Source of the DNA: Rhynchopus euleeides
Taxonomy: Eukaryota > Euglenozoa > Diplonemea > Diplonemida > Diplonemidae
Length of the DNA stretch: 64,000 nucleotides
Assembly (NCBI GenBank): GCA_963210315.1
Contig: OY723322.1
Coordinates: 1,612,001-1,676,000 of the forward strand
Direction: 5' to 3'
Part shown: positions 10,313 through 23,309 of the stretch, piece by piece
Layout of the letters: the number at the start of each line of letters is the position of its first letter
How positions within the stretch are numbered: position 1 is the first letter of the stretch
Translations under genes and position numbers: made by a program
Notes under the pieces: model-generated
What the model was told of the DNA's origin: nothing
Database searches by the model: none
What the model saw: the letters and a program-made list of their open reading frames with translations, nothing else

Positions 10313-11337
10313 GCCTTCTTCGGAGCTGGTCCTCACAGGGACCGGTCCGGAGAGGGCATGCATTTGTGCCGAAGCCACGCAGTGCCAAATCAGATTAAAG
10401 TCTGTTTCCTGGCGATTCTGCACCTCTTCGATCTTTCCAGTTTTGGGTGTGTGTGCCTCCGGCACAACCAAAGTGATTGTATTTTTCTAGCATGTGTCAA
10501 CAAAGCACCGAGTCTCGCGAGCTCACAACCCAGGCGTGCAACCCCCTTTGCAGCTGCCCCCGCCTCGGATCGATGCGCCAAATCAGTTCAGTTTTTTTTT
10601 ACCCTGGTCACTTCTGTCTGTTGGCACTCCGACGGTGTCATTCGTGCCTTGTACGGCTTTATAAATATGGAATTTTATTGTTTTTCGAGCCTCTTCCTAT
10701 GTCTCCGTATTGCGTCTGATGCCCCTCCACCACCACCACCACCACCGCCACCATTTATTCTTCCATTCGATCGCAGTCTGAGAGTATCTTTTTCGGCAAA
10801 AACAATGCCGGTGGTGAAGCCCCTCACCCCCCCCCCCTCCCCGCGCCCCACGTCCCCCCCTCCAATGCCGCCATTGTTTTTGATGCAGTTAACATCGGGG
10901 TGAAGAAGAGTGGATTTTATTTGCGGGTTGTCCCTACAAAAAAATCCAAACCGGATCCAATAAACAAATCGTCACTTTATTGTCGCGCTCGTGCGAGCGG
11001 GTGGTGTGTCAGCCACGCAGCCAACCGTGCCTCCCATGCACTGTAACATGCAAGGAACACCCGTCAAGCGAGTGGGTCGCAAGGTTTTTGTGTATAGAGG
11101 CGACGAGTCGCAAACAAATGGAACTCAAATGATAACCAGAAATGCATGATTCAGTTGAAAGAATTTACTAAGGGGGTCTTCGCTACGGGGGCCGAAACGG
11201 TGTGTTTTGGTGTATTTCGTCCTATTTATATTTATAGGTGAAAGCCGCCGAACTTTGCCAAAAAGTTGCCGATCGCGACGGCCCCCAAAGAGATCAGAAG
11301 ATAGATGAGACTGGCGCAAAACAAAACGAAAACTGTT
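10313..11337. other. Gene-free spacer
   Basis: Nothing I can support as a gene. A short CCA/CCG trinucleotide run lies at about 10726-10752. The DNA just before 11338 carries one copy of the target duplication of the next element. Confidence 0.5.
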
Positions 11338-11343
11338 ATTCTT

Positions 11344-12474
11344 CACGGTATGGTGACGATCGGTCCAATTAGCCTCCAATTAACTTTTTTCCACGATCGT
11401 GGGGAAAAAGACCACGATCGCCACGATCGTGTCTCCAATTAGCTAATTGGAATAATTGGAGGGAATTTTCCTTCGGAAATCCTTAGAGTTCATGTGACAT
11501 CATGCAGCAGACACAGCCAAGACTGACTCGGGTGGTTGTGGTTCTTACCAGCCAGTCCAATTCCAGAGAGGGCTCGATACCCGGAAGAACTGTGGTCCAT
11601 CACATGGTTGACTGCAGAGATAGGTGGGCACTGGAGGGAAATCTTCGACCAATTAGCCACGATCGCCCACGATCGTGGGAATAATTGGAATATTTTTTTC
11701 ACGATCGTCCAATTAGCCAGGGGTGGAGCTTGAAATTTGGGGTTGCGGGCTGGATCGGGTCAGATCGGGTCAGCCAATTTTTTCTCACTGAATGGGTTCC
11801 CCCCCGGTTCGTCTCAGAGATCAGTGCTCGGGCCCAGCCTCCCGCGAGGGTACCGAAACTGATATGCAGCCCCGGACGCGCAAGGACTTGGTTACAAGAC
11901 AAACACATGCCATCGGGGGGGTCTGGGGGGCGGAGCCCCCAGCCGCCGGAGGCCACGGTAGTGAACATCTGTGACTTGCGGGCGTACGGATTCTGTGTGA
12001 GTTGGCTGCGTCCTCCTGAGGATACTGAGGGCGGTCTGTACTCCATTCCCTGATGTAAGGGCTTGGGTACAAGACAGGCACATGCCACAGGGGGGTCTGG
12101 GGGGCGGAGCCCCCCAGCCGCCGGAGGCCACGGTAGTAAACGTCTGTTGCACGGTACGGGTTGGGCAGCTTCATTTGTCCTCTATTGTGACTGTTTGAGG
12201 CCTGTGCTCATGTCGCTGGGGTCACTTTGCTCACGAAACGCCTCCTGGTCACCTTGAGACCCCAAGGCGAGGAGCCAACTTTTCCGGTTCCCCGAAAATC
12301 TATATTTTTTTTTCTTTTTACCCCTGACCTGATTTTTTGTGAGGGCCTGCAGAAAATCAGGTCAGCTGACCCGAAAAAACCCCCAAGCTCCACCCCTGCA
12401 ATTAGCCTCCAATTAAAACGATCGTTTTTTTTCACGATCGTGGATTTAATTGGACCGATCGTCACCATACCGTG
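11344..12474. mobile_element. Non-autonomous DNA transposon, 28-bp TIRs, 6-bp target duplication
   Basis: The ends are a perfect 28-bp inverted repeat beginning CACGGTATGGTGACG. The element is flanked on both sides by ATTCTT (11338-11343 and 12475-12480), a 6-bp target-site duplication. The subterminal regions contain several copies of the palindrome CACGATCGTG or close forms (around 11390, 11420, 11665, 11700 and 12433), likely protein-binding sites. The centre (11882-12147) is a GC-rich dimer module also present in the element at 23310. No transposase frame is present. TIR tip and duplication length do not let me assign a superfamily with confidence. Confidence 0.88.
11882..12147 (+). repeat. 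Dimeric GC-rich palindromic module, copies 1 and 2
   Basis: Two copies (11882-11971 and 12058-12146) share a lead-in ending ACATGCCA, a dyad of the form GGGGGGCGGAGCCCCC and then CAGCCGCCGGAGGCCACGG. The whole dimer, including the linker with ATTCTGTGTGAGTTG, recurs inverted at about 23498-23768 inside a different element. Confidence 0.85.
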
Positions 12475-12480
12475 ATTCTT

Positions 12481-12892
12481 TATCTGGCTCTATATATGAC
12501 GGTCTCTGCACGACAGGACAACAGGCTTCTGGCAACATTGTTCGAGTGTCTGCCGCTGCCCCCGATCCCGTCTCACATGTCAAGAATACCTTCCCAAAAA
12601 AAAATCACCACCGAGTGTCACTCACATAACATTGCGTGGTTACGAACCACCCCAAGCCACGATCACCCTCTCTCCACCACCCCAGCCCCCAAAAAAAATT
12701 CCATCTTTGTGCCCTCACTGAACAGGGCAAAACCGGGTCTCCAGTGTTGTGGGTATGTTGAACGGTTCCCCATTTTCCGGCCAACATGCCCCACACTGTG
12801 CTCGTCAGCATTAACGTGAGTGAGTCAGAGTGTGAAGAACTCTGCGGCGGTGGGGGTGGGCGGGTGTGTGCCCACACGACGCGCTGTCGGGG
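12481..12892. other. Gene-free spacer
   Basis: About 410 bp between the 11344 element and the first CTGTCGA array. No gene or further repeat seen. Confidence 0.5.
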
Positions 12893-13130
12893 TCTTCGAC
12901 TGTCGATTCGACAGTCGAATCGACAGCAAAATCGACTGTCGACTGTCGACAGGTCGACTGTCGATTCGACTGTCGACCCGTCGACAGTCGACAGTCGATT
13001 TTGCTGTCGATCGACAGTCGATTCGACCTGTCGACCTGTCGACAGTCGACAGCTGTCGACAGCTTACTGTCGACAGGTCGACAGTCGATTTCGACAGCTA
13101 TACCTGTCGACAGCTTCGACAGGTCGGATA
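12893..13130. repeat. Dense CTGTCGA / TCGACAG array, copy 1
   Basis: Almost every base belongs to the heptamer CTGTCGA or its complement TCGACAG, in mixed orientation and often overlapping to make GTCGAC palindromes. Spacers are 0-5 bases. It is non-coding in any sensible frame; translations are repetitive. A second array of the same heptamer is at 15330-15690. Confidence 0.9.
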
Positions 13131-13200
13131 CTGGTTCACTGACCGGTAGACAGCCTGAGTGACCTGACCCGGTCACTCAGACACTGAGTCATCTCAGACC

Positions 13201-15308
13201 CGTGGGTTTCTTTACCAGTTTCAGATTCAGATCTGCTGATCCAGAACCGCACCCTCTCCTTCCACACCAATTCCACAGGCCGCCAGGCGCGTCAGCGTCG
13301 GCGACCGCCCGCCCCCAGTCTGAGAGGCATCAGCCGAATCTCGGTGGAGGCGGGCACAAAACAAAAGGGAGAGTCGTCACTGTGCATATCAGCACGGTCC
13401 CGCCCTCTGTGCCAGACCAACACACCACCAAAGGAAAAGAGGAAGAGGCGACGTAAGGCAATGCCTCCGTGCGGCCAGGAGAACACGAAATAGCGACCCC
13501 CTCAACGGGGAATGCTACGAGCACGGCCAAAAATCGTTCAAATCGTTCAATTGTATCAGCTGCTCATGGGTCCGAGTGACGACGATAGCAATGACGATGG
13601 CTCCATAGCAAAGATGGCTACCACTGTCAAAGCTCATCTGGAACAGAAACTGTCCCAGATGGAAGTCTCCTGTATAAATACAGGGTTCGGGTTTCCCACG
13701 AGTGTAACGCAGATACGTGCAGGTGTGTCAAGAGAGTGTGCAGCTCACAGCAGTTCCTCATCCTTGGTTCTGAACCCCACAGTTCTTCGAATCACAGGGA
13801 CAAGATCCAAACGATCAGGCTTTCCCGGACGCGCGGGGTTCAACTGGTGAAGACCGTTGTTGAGAGACCGTAGCGGAGGTCGACGTAGGCTTATCGCATG
13901 CTACGGCAGGGATGAGGACTCAGCCGCCACCCCGGTGGTTTGCAGGTTGAACAGGTTGTGTGGTTCCACTGTTCAACGTAGGTCGGCCTGTCTGATAAGA
14001 CTCAGCCACCCTGCGGGTCAATTTATTCCAAAAAAAGACGCCTTTGTGACCAAAAGGCAAAATTTCCTCCCGTCAGGCTCCCGTACCACAGAGGCCCGTT
14101 GCGGGTTGCCTCTGTGTATGTGTACGTTTTGCGATGACGGGGTGTGGAACCTGGCGTAGACCGAGCTACAACCAGGCGCCGTGGGTCAATTTTTTTTAGA
14201 AAAGGCCTTGACCAAAGGCATCCCCCTAACACTTAATTGCTCTGCTTCAACCTGAACCGACCCTCTAGGCAGCGTGAGGTGGCTACGTCGAGCCACTTCG
14301 TGGACAGCTGCAGTTCCCTTCCCTTGTGTTCCTCTGTCAGGGGAACAACACAATAGCAGCACTTACGTATTGTTTCATTTCAGTCAGCCAAGGAAAGTCG
14401 AGGAGTTCGAGCCGTTGAACAGTAACCAGAGGATGACAAGCAGGTTGAATATGAAGCAGTGATCTCCTGTGTACCCTTGGACCCACATTGAACTCGAACT
14501 GAAGCCCTCAGTCGTCCTTGACCAGATTCAGACCCGCTTTTCCAGAACCGCACCCCCTCCCTCCACTCCAAGTGTATCCGCTGCTCATGGGCCCACGTGA
14601 CCACAAAGACTTAATCGTGACTCCATAGCAAAGATGGCTACCACGCTCAAGACCATCTGTGAACAGACGGCGGTCTCCTGTTTCCAGGGGTATGGAATTA
14701 CCACGAGTGTAATGCAGATACGGTAGGTGTGTCAAGAAGGTTTGCAGCTCACAGCAGGTCGTCATCTTCGTTCTGAACCTTGGTTCTGAAGTCGACAGCT
14801 CCTCAAGTCGGAGGCACACAAAGGATGGGTTCCGCAACTGTCCAACTATCTACAGACTCACAGCCCAGAAGGTGCAGTCCAGGTTCCACAGAGCAAATTA
14901 AATGTTAGCATTTCTGCACAACTACCGTATCGCAAATCGCAGCGGCGGTAGAAGTGACTGACTCTAAAACGGCGAGGTATCAGTCTTGACGCTGGAAAAT
15001 TCCGTTCGGAAATACCAAACACATCCACAGAAAGTGGAAGGAATGGGCGCCAAGATGATGCGAACGATTTTTGGGGGGAGGAGGGGGGGGACTGCCCTGT
15101 ATCGTGATACCCGTGAGGGCAAAAAAATACAGGGCAGGGAGGCACAGGCGCAGACACAACAGGGGCAACACATAGGCAGGCAACACTGGATGCAGGGCCA
15201 GAAGAAAAATGTTCTCTCGGCTGGGGAGGGAGGGGGGGAGAATTGCTGACGAAATCGGAACGGCTCCAGAGTCACGACCTGATTCCACGATTCCAAGAGA
15301 GTGACGAG
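13201..15308. repeat. Spacer with a diverged direct repeat, between the two heptamer arrays
   Basis: Two direct, diverged copies can be aligned: about 13218-13790 and 14515-14790. Shared landmarks are CCAGAACCGCACCC, GCTGCTCATGGG, CTCCATAGCAAAGATGGCTACCAC, ACGAGTGTAA followed by GCAGATACG, and TGCAGCTCACAGCAG. Between and after them lie short repeats (GGGTCAATTT at 14017 and 14184) and a perfect 11-bp hairpin at 15092-15102/15127-15137 (CTGCCCTGTAT). No gene supported. The landmark at GCAAAGATGGC is described only from these two copies. Confidence 0.6.
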
Positions 15309-15329
15309 TCAAAAAAGTTGACGACAGTC

Positions 15330-15690
15330 TATTTCGACAGGAATACCTGTCGAAAATCGACAGAAATACCTGTCGAAATCGACAGTCGAAATCGACAGAA
15401 ATACCTGTCGAAATCGACTGTCGATTTTCGACTGTCGAAATCGACAGTCGAAAATTGACAGTCGAAATCGACAGAAATACCTGTCGAAACCGACTGTCGA
15501 AATCGACTGTCGATTTCGACAGGTATACCTGCGAATTCGACAGTCGATTTCGACAGTCGAAAATCGACCTGTCGAAACCTCTGTCGAACGACCGGTCGTT
15601 CGACAGGTATTTCGACAGGTAACCTGTCGATTTTCGACTGTCGAACGACCGGTCGAAACGCATGTCGTCTGTCGATTTCGACTGGTCGAC
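15330..15690. repeat. CTGTCGA / TCGACAG array, copy 2, with AATACC spacers
   Basis: The same heptamers as in the array at 12.9 kb, but spaced by A/T-rich linkers such as AAATACC and AAA, giving units like TCGACAGAAATACCTGTCGA. Near 15580-15660 a longer inverted motif, GAACGACCGGTCG, appears twice. No convincing gene. Confidence 0.88.
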
Positions 15691-18600
15691 ATTGTTCCTG
15701 ACAGCGCGTCGTGCAGGGCATGGGGGAGGGGGGGGGGTCTTGGGAAGAACGTCGCTTCAACAGGCCCCGAGCTGAAAGAAGGAACGCCGGGGGGGGGGGG
15801 TCGGCCCTTCGCTTTTCACTCCGAGGTGGAAAAGAAAGCGGGCCCCTTCTCCCCCCCTCAGGCAGGGGCACTGCTGGCCTGCATACATAATGAGCAAAGG
15901 GAGTGGTCAAGCTCTCTCTGTGTCTCGCTAGTTTCTCTACCTTCACAACCTCGCTCCCCCAACCACCCCCTTGGGGTGACAAGATGGGTGCTTCCGGACC
16001 GGGAAACACAAGCATCAGAAGGAGAAGGGGTCACTCCCAAAATAGCCAACCCCATCCCCCTTATTCCCCCTTTCCCTCGCGAAAAAAAAATTATCCAAGA
16101 TCACTGACAAGGTTGTTGTGTGTATACGCCATTGCTATCTTTCTATCTTCTCTTTTTTGCATACTTCATCCACCAGAAAATATTTACTGTGCCCCCACCC
16201 CCTCCCTTCCCTCTTCCTTCCCTCCCTCGTGTCACGGTTTGAGCCTTTCATTTCATTTCCTTCATGCAACCCGCAAAAATCAACCCTACCCATATCCCGT
16301 CAGTTGTGCGGAGGTGGCGCAAACGTAACCCAGAGGAGGAGCCTCCATATTTTTTTTGGATCCGATAAGAAACCTGAAAGAAATCGTGGTGGGGGTGGGG
16401 GGAGGTCATGTGACGAAGGGACAGGGGCACACCAAAGCGCCGCATTTCGAGTTCCCGCGAGTCCGCGGAGTAACGAAGGAAATGGTCACACATCTGGGCT
16501 TTTGGGTTTGTCCTCCTAGAAGAGCAGCTTCACAGGGCCTCAACACAACCTTGAGATACAAAGCGTGCGGAACGAAACAGGTGAAGTTCAGGGGGGTCTG
16601 TGTGCCTTTTTTTCCAGCTCATGGGTGCTTCCACCGCAGAGCGAACGGAAATGCGGTCAGTGCACTGTTACATTGGGGTCAATTTTTGATCCTGGCAGGC
16701 AAGACCACATCACCCTGTTCCCCCCCCCCCCCTCCCCTGTGCACTGGGGGCGTTCCCTCTTCGTGTCGTCTGTGGCAAGTGTGGCGCCGTATTTTTTTAG
16801 TTTCAGGTTTTTGGCTTCGCGTCCCCCCCCCCCCCCCACCTGATGATTGAAAAGAGCGAAACCATCCTGCATTTGTTTATCTGCCTCCGCCTGGGTACGC
16901 TGATTGTGACAGGGTTTCTGACAACCTCCGGGCCCTCAGCAGTCGTCCTGCTTCTGTTGTGCCCCCCCCCCCCTCCCTCTATTGTGATCTCTGGAGTGGC
17001 GTGTGTGCACAGAACGGGGCGGTTTTTTGCCGAGATGTCAGATCCATTGGTGGGAGGAGGGGGGGCGAGGGTCTACGCGCAGGATGTGTCGTCCGGAGTG
17101 CCCTTGGAGTGCAGTCGCGTTCGGCATGTTCTGGTTATTTGTTTTCTCATTTGGTGTGGGTCAGGGGGCTCTGGGATGGGGAGGGGGTGTCATGAATAAT
17201 AAGCCGTTGAACGGGTCTGAAAAATCGTAACGAATCACAACAAGAAGAAGCGAGGGCGGAGCTGCCGCCCGAGAGTTTCCTTCCTGGCACACCTGCTCGC
17301 ACCCGTGTTTCCGCGTCGCGACTCTCGCTCGCCTGGATAGGTCTATGAAGGATCTCCTCAGCCGAAGAGAACAGAAGCCGTCTCTATGCGTGTGCGACAA
17401 CCGATGTGATGAGCGAATCGGTCGATGGGACGCACCCCAAAGACCATTTGCAGCTGTCAAGTGCATCAATATAGGGAACAGGCGGGAACAGGAATGGCCC
17501 AGCCCCGAATGTGGTGGGAACTGCAGCCGAACCATTAGTGACAACCATCGCCTCAATACGGTGGCCATGTGAATCACAAACGGTGGGGTGCAGATAAGTG
17601 TGCTTCCTCAGGTGTCAATGCAGTTTGACAGAGCGGCCCCCAAACTGGTTTATCTCACGAAGACGTGTTGTGTGTGGTGTGTTGTGTGATCTGCGTTTTT
17701 ATGCGATTTTTTTATTGGCCCGGCACGTGGTTTCGTGCGTGTTGTGCACAATGCCTCGATGCCGTATATTTTCTTTGCTTCCTGGGCGGACGTTTTTCCA
17801 GAATGGGGAACACAGACTACAGCCAACGACGAAGCTGCCACTACGATGGTGGCCCGTGATCAGACATCGTTCACACCCTGATAAAGCAGGGTGGTGGTGT
17901 CTGTGTAGTCTTGTTTTTGTCATCATCTCCTGCGCCTCGCAAACCAAGGTGCAGTGGTGTCCTGCACTGTGGCTTCCTCGTGTGGCCTCGCATGTGTTCC
18001 ATTCCTTCACACCCTCAGTCAGGGCTGTGTCGAACGCCTTTTTGACACCCTTTGCTGTGTTACCTTTCCACGGCATTGTGCGAGTGCCCTTGCGGTTAGT
18101 GTTTCATAGCCGTTGAAATTGAACTCTCTCCCTCCTCCCGACGTTCCTTTTCTCTGGATTGTGAGTGTCCGTTGCTAAGTGGGGTAATCCCTACGCGTAT
18201 ATATCTCTTTGCGTCGTGTGCTCGCCTCTGTCTCAATCGTAACTTTTTTAAGTCTACGGTCCCACACTTGGTGATGTGATCCTGCCCGATTACTTTTCTC
18301 TCGGATACATATTTTCTGGTTGTTCTGTCGCTGTTTCGTTTCCCTTTTTTCTTCCCAGGCCCGTGGGTACAACCACCACCCCCCGCCACAAAAGCAGACA
18401 TCCTACCGCCGCACATGCCCCTTGTATTGAATAATTATAGGCAGTGCTGGATGTTCTGTGATGAATTGACTCCCCGTGGAGCTATTCATCACTGCAGGAT
18501 TACCGCCCATCTCCTGAAGGGCCTGTTTCATCAGATCGCAACCCGTGGGTCACAACGCCCCCTCTCCTCTCCCACGCTTTGAGCGTGTATCGAGGCCGGC

Positions 18601-21600
18601 GCATGAAGTCTAGCAGCTGTTGTGCCGTGTCCTTTGCTCATCTTCGAGTCCGTCAGGCGCTCGAATCGAAGGGGCATGTATGAGTGCCTGGGTGGGGGCG
18701 GAGCAGCGTCTGGCTGAAGCAAATCCGCAAAAACGTGGCCACCCAGTGTGTGCCTTGTGCAGTCGGAATTGCCTCTCGTCGGAAGGCTGGGAGGCACCCG
18801 CCCAGAAGGTCCGGGTCAGGTGGGGGGAGGGGGGAGGGATGGGATGAGCTGCAAGGAAAGAACAGGGTGCGACTGAAAAGATGAAGTCTTTTCCACAAAA
18901 AAACCCCCTCCCCCCCCCCACACACACGCACACCACGAACCTGCGATTCCCCGATTCGCTGTTTCCAGTGCTTCTTCTTGCGACAATTATCAGTGGCTCT
19001 ATTTTCCCCAGTCAGGCGCCCTGCGAGGGTGGATTGGATGCCTCTCTGGTGTATGCCCCGGGAACCCAAACACGCAGGCTGTGCGGTGATCCCTTTGCCT
19101 GATTTTTTTCTTTTCGGCTGGGTTTTCGAGCCTGCCTCGAGTAAACCCGGGCGAGTGGAGGGAATTAAATATGTGGTCACAGCACACACAAACCCTTACA
19201 CACATGTACACTGCCGTAGCCTTGCCGGCATGCCGGTACCAGGTACTGGGAGCAAGACAACCCAGGTTTGGTTCGCGCGCTCGTGAGTCTCTCGGGACTG
19301 CAGTGCGGTGCCATGGGTTAGTGGGCTGATATAAGCGTGTGGTTTTGCACCCCATCAGGGGTGAGGGTCTTGGTGTCTTGGCTGCTGTCTCCAACAGGAA
19401 TTCGATCATTCAGCCAACAGGAGAGGAAGGGGGCCTTCGGATGTATGTGCATCATCGCGAGCAGAGGATGGAAAGGCTTTTGAGGCACCCTCACTGTGTC
19501 GGACATCACGTCTGCGGTGCACAGCGAAGGCACCCGGAGAAAAAGAGAGAGAATAATGCGCCCTTTTTTGTTCAGGCCCTGACATAGGCAGATCCTCTAC
19601 CGATTTGGAGCAAAAACAGAATGTGCTCCAACCACGGAGGTGGTATGCATCGTAACGGGCCTTTTCAGCGTATTTTTTTCATTTTTCTCCTTTTCCCAGA
19701 AGCTATTTTTTCCTGAAATTCGTTGGTTCTCCAGGTAAAGAGGAACAGGCAACAACGCAGCAGCCCGTTGGGTTCCAAGGGTCCCGGGTGAGGTTCATCC
19801 GCATTGTGCGAGGTTCGTGCCGTTTTGATGTGTGGCTGAGATGCCCACCACCACCGCGCCTTCTTAGTTTCCTTTTGTACCGTCACGAATCCTCCTAGCC
19901 CAGAAATGGCTTGTTTTCTCTGTTTCCCGTCTGATCGTCTGATTCCACTCGGGCTCTGATGAGAATTTTCTTGAGAGCTGTGCAACGTAGGAATTTGTGC
20001 CGGTGCAAATCCTTGGGAACACCTCCACACTACACAGGCGCGGGGGTGTTCTCGCGATCGACGAATGCCTGCCCTTCGGCTCTTCTCCTTCCTTGAGATT
20101 TGCACCACACAGTTTTATCAGTTTCACATTCTTTTTGACTAGCTCATGCCCTTTGCCAAGTGTGGCATCGAGGTTGGATCTATCTGAAGTGAGAAATGGC
20201 GGATATGTTTAGTTCATGCGAAACCCAGAGTGTGATGTCAAGTCACAGAGTGTCACATCACTGAAAGCACGGTCCTACTGTGGTCAAACAACAAGCCTTC
20301 TGGCAACTGCGCGACCGCCTTTAATCGAAGCAACAGGTGGGGTGGTCAGAGTAACCAAATTATCTCAAACAGAATCACTCTCGGAATCTAGGCAGCTCTC
20401 ACATCCAAACGATCAACGAACTGTCCAGCTTGTGGCAACTACCCCCCGGGTTGTCATGTGCATTGTGTCGTTGAAAACTCTGAAATGATAACCCTGAATA
20501 TTGTACGTTCTGGAGCGATATGTAAGCAAAAAAGAGAACCAACGCAACTGCTATAAGTTTGGGCGGGGGCCCATCAAGGAGCAACCGAACTGTCAAAACC
20601 CCGTGAAAACCATAGAACTCACGCCCGCCTTCACGCAAAACCCTGAGAGTCGAGAAACAATCTCCCAACTGCGCGCCCTCTAATATCATTCAGAGCTGTG
20701 CTTGGTGGGCGTTTTAGGAACCGACGAAACGAAAAAGAAAGAGATTTGGTGGTCGATGTGTGACCCCTATCGATACCGTACCCTTCACCCCGCCCCAGGC
20801 CCCACCAGCCCGGGTGTACGAAGTACATCGTCGGCTGAGGGGAGTCCGGCGGCCCCTGAATGTCGTAGATGACTGGTTTCTGCGAAGTGTGATGCACACG
20901 AGCCTCCGGCCCAAGAAGCCCCTGCCGGCATACTGACATCGCATTTGACAGTTGTTGTCGGTGCAATAATTCTTCTGCTGATTGTGGTGGATCATGGTGG
21001 AGTCTGGTGTGGTCGATTCCCGACTTTGTTTTGGAGTCAACAAAAGTCCCAAAAAAGTCTAGTCTGGGCCGCAGCTCGCTTGAAGCAGTGGCGAGTGCTG
21101 ATTGACAACCAGACTGTTACTATGTATGCGATTGATGGAAACAACTCAGCATAGGAACAGAACCGCATCCTGTTACCGCATCGAGGCCCATAGACCAGTC
21201 CAGGTCTCTCGACCGTGTTCTGGCTTCGAGACGCGCCATAATGCATAATCCGCCCACCTCGTGCACCTCGTGGGTGGAGTTTGCCTTGACACGACCAACG
21301 TAATCAAACTGCCTCCCTTCGGTTTGGGATGGACGGTGGTTCCGGCTGCTGACTTCTCACTGATACCGAAGGCTTTTGCTGAAACAAGGTTGTTTTTCTT
21401 CCCTTCTAGCTTCACTTCTCCGACATTTTTTCGAACATGCAACAAACGGCAAATGACCTGCTGAGCTGAACCCTTGGAAATAAAAAGCAGTCAAACCCCG
21501 GAAAGAAACACGATTGTCACAAATGTGTAGCGAGGATGAATTATTGTGTCCGCCACTGTTGTTGTGACATGTCCTCCCCAAACAGATATACTACGGCTGT

Positions 21601-23300
21601 TATCCTGCTGTTTCTCTTTTCCCAGGGACTGTGGTCTCTGACATCTCTCATCATCCGGAAAAAAAAACTCTACCAGTTCGCTGAGCCGAAGGTGCGCAGC
21701 ATTAGAACCCCTGTTTCGAATCATGAATAAGCCCACCTGGATACACGGGTGGGTGTGCGAAACATCTCTCAAAGAGGATGCATTTCTCCCCATAGTGCGG
21801 ACACCCTCTTGCCAGGTGTACAAACCAACGCGATCACAGTGGCAGGAGCCCCAAGGCCCCCTGCTACGTATTCACCACTAGTGGCAACCGGCGCGGCACT
21901 CCAAGGAAGTGCTGTTAGCATTTCCCTCCAAGTAATTCCCTTGCTCGCAGGAGACGGGTGACGATCGATCCTGCTCGTGATTTTCGATCCATCCAAGAAA
22001 CGCAATAAGGCACTGGAGCAGACACACAGTCACAGCCTGAGCCTCAGCCACACAAACAGAAGCCTGAGCCTAAGCCTGGCCCTACAGAGCGGGTTCTCCA
22101 CCCTCCTCTATCTCTCAAGCCCTTTGAACGTGCCATTGGCTCGCCGAATACAAAAAAATCGTTCGATTTCACTTTCAACTCCGTCTTCCCACCCCCCGCC
22201 CTACACTCCCGACCCACACACACAAGGCGTGTCTCAGCGTCGACCGTGGCCACTGATTTTGGGTTCCCTCCCCCCCGCCCCTCAAAGAAAAAATATGTGC
22301 GTTGAATGAAATCGTTCAAAAAAGCATTTCCGCTGGGTTTGCCGCTGGCCAACACGATACATTGTCGAATGTACCCTAATTTCGAGCGTGTGTGGTCCTC
22401 TTCCTGGGGGTGGGGGCTTGAAGCGGGTAAAAGCCCACTCTCCTGCAGAAAGAGCCAGGGAGAGAGTCCAGTCGATGAGGCTGGACTTTCCCCTGTGTGT
22501 ATGTGTGTGTTTGTTTCGTCGAGACGCCGATATAATCTCAGACCGCCGAGCTTTAGTCCCAAACAGGCTCCCCTGAATCCCAAGTGTTTGCTCGCTCGCT
22601 TGGCGCTTGGCATTTTTAAAGGAACCCCAAACCCCCAGGATCAGTTCAGGCATACGCGATTTCGTCTCTTCGGTGCACACACATCACCGTTCCGATTCTG
22701 ATGACAGCATCTGCCACGGTCCGGGTGAAATGTGTGGTCTCCACCCACCATCCCCCAACCCCCTCCACTAAAGCACCCGCCACCTTGCACATATCACCGC
22801 CACACCCTCCCAATGATATTTCCTCGTGCGTGTTCGGTTCTGATACTTTCCGCTGTTTTGAGGGCAAATTGAAATTGTTTTCGGTCGATCTTGATCTCCA
22901 CATGACTTCTTTTGCATTGGCTGGTCGGGGGGGTTCTGTTTGGTCTGCCCTTTCCTGGGGCAGGCTGAGCTGATAATGGCAGATGTAGTACAGACCCGCC
23001 TGTTGTGTTGGTCCTGTCGATCGTGAAGGTGATAATGAGGAGGGGGTAACTACAGAGGATACTGTAGCAGCAATTCCCAGCTCTGACTGGGTGCACTTTC
23101 TCGACAGGATACGAGGATCGGGACAGACGTCCCCGAGCACCCCCTTCTGGATTTCTGTCCCTCCCTCAGCAACACTCCTCGTGTCGTTCGTTATGATTCT
23201 TCAAGGGCCGGTCGGCATCGGCCCTTCCGCTGTCTCAAGGTTTGGCGCTTTGAGCAGGGAGTGAGCCAGCGTCCGATTGCCCCCCCCCCCCTCTCCCTCC
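15691..23300. other. Large gene-free region (7.6 kb)
   Basis: Many short open frames on both strands (60-190 codons) but none with a recognisable domain, a clear start or the GC-rich codon use of the islands. Long C runs occur near 16720, 16825 and 16960, with G runs near 15730, 15790 and 17055. A 12-bp palindrome CCGGCATGCCGG lies near 19227. A short AGCCTGAGCC repeat lies near 22035-22080. Confidence 0.45.
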
Positions 23301-23309
23301 CTCCCCGCT

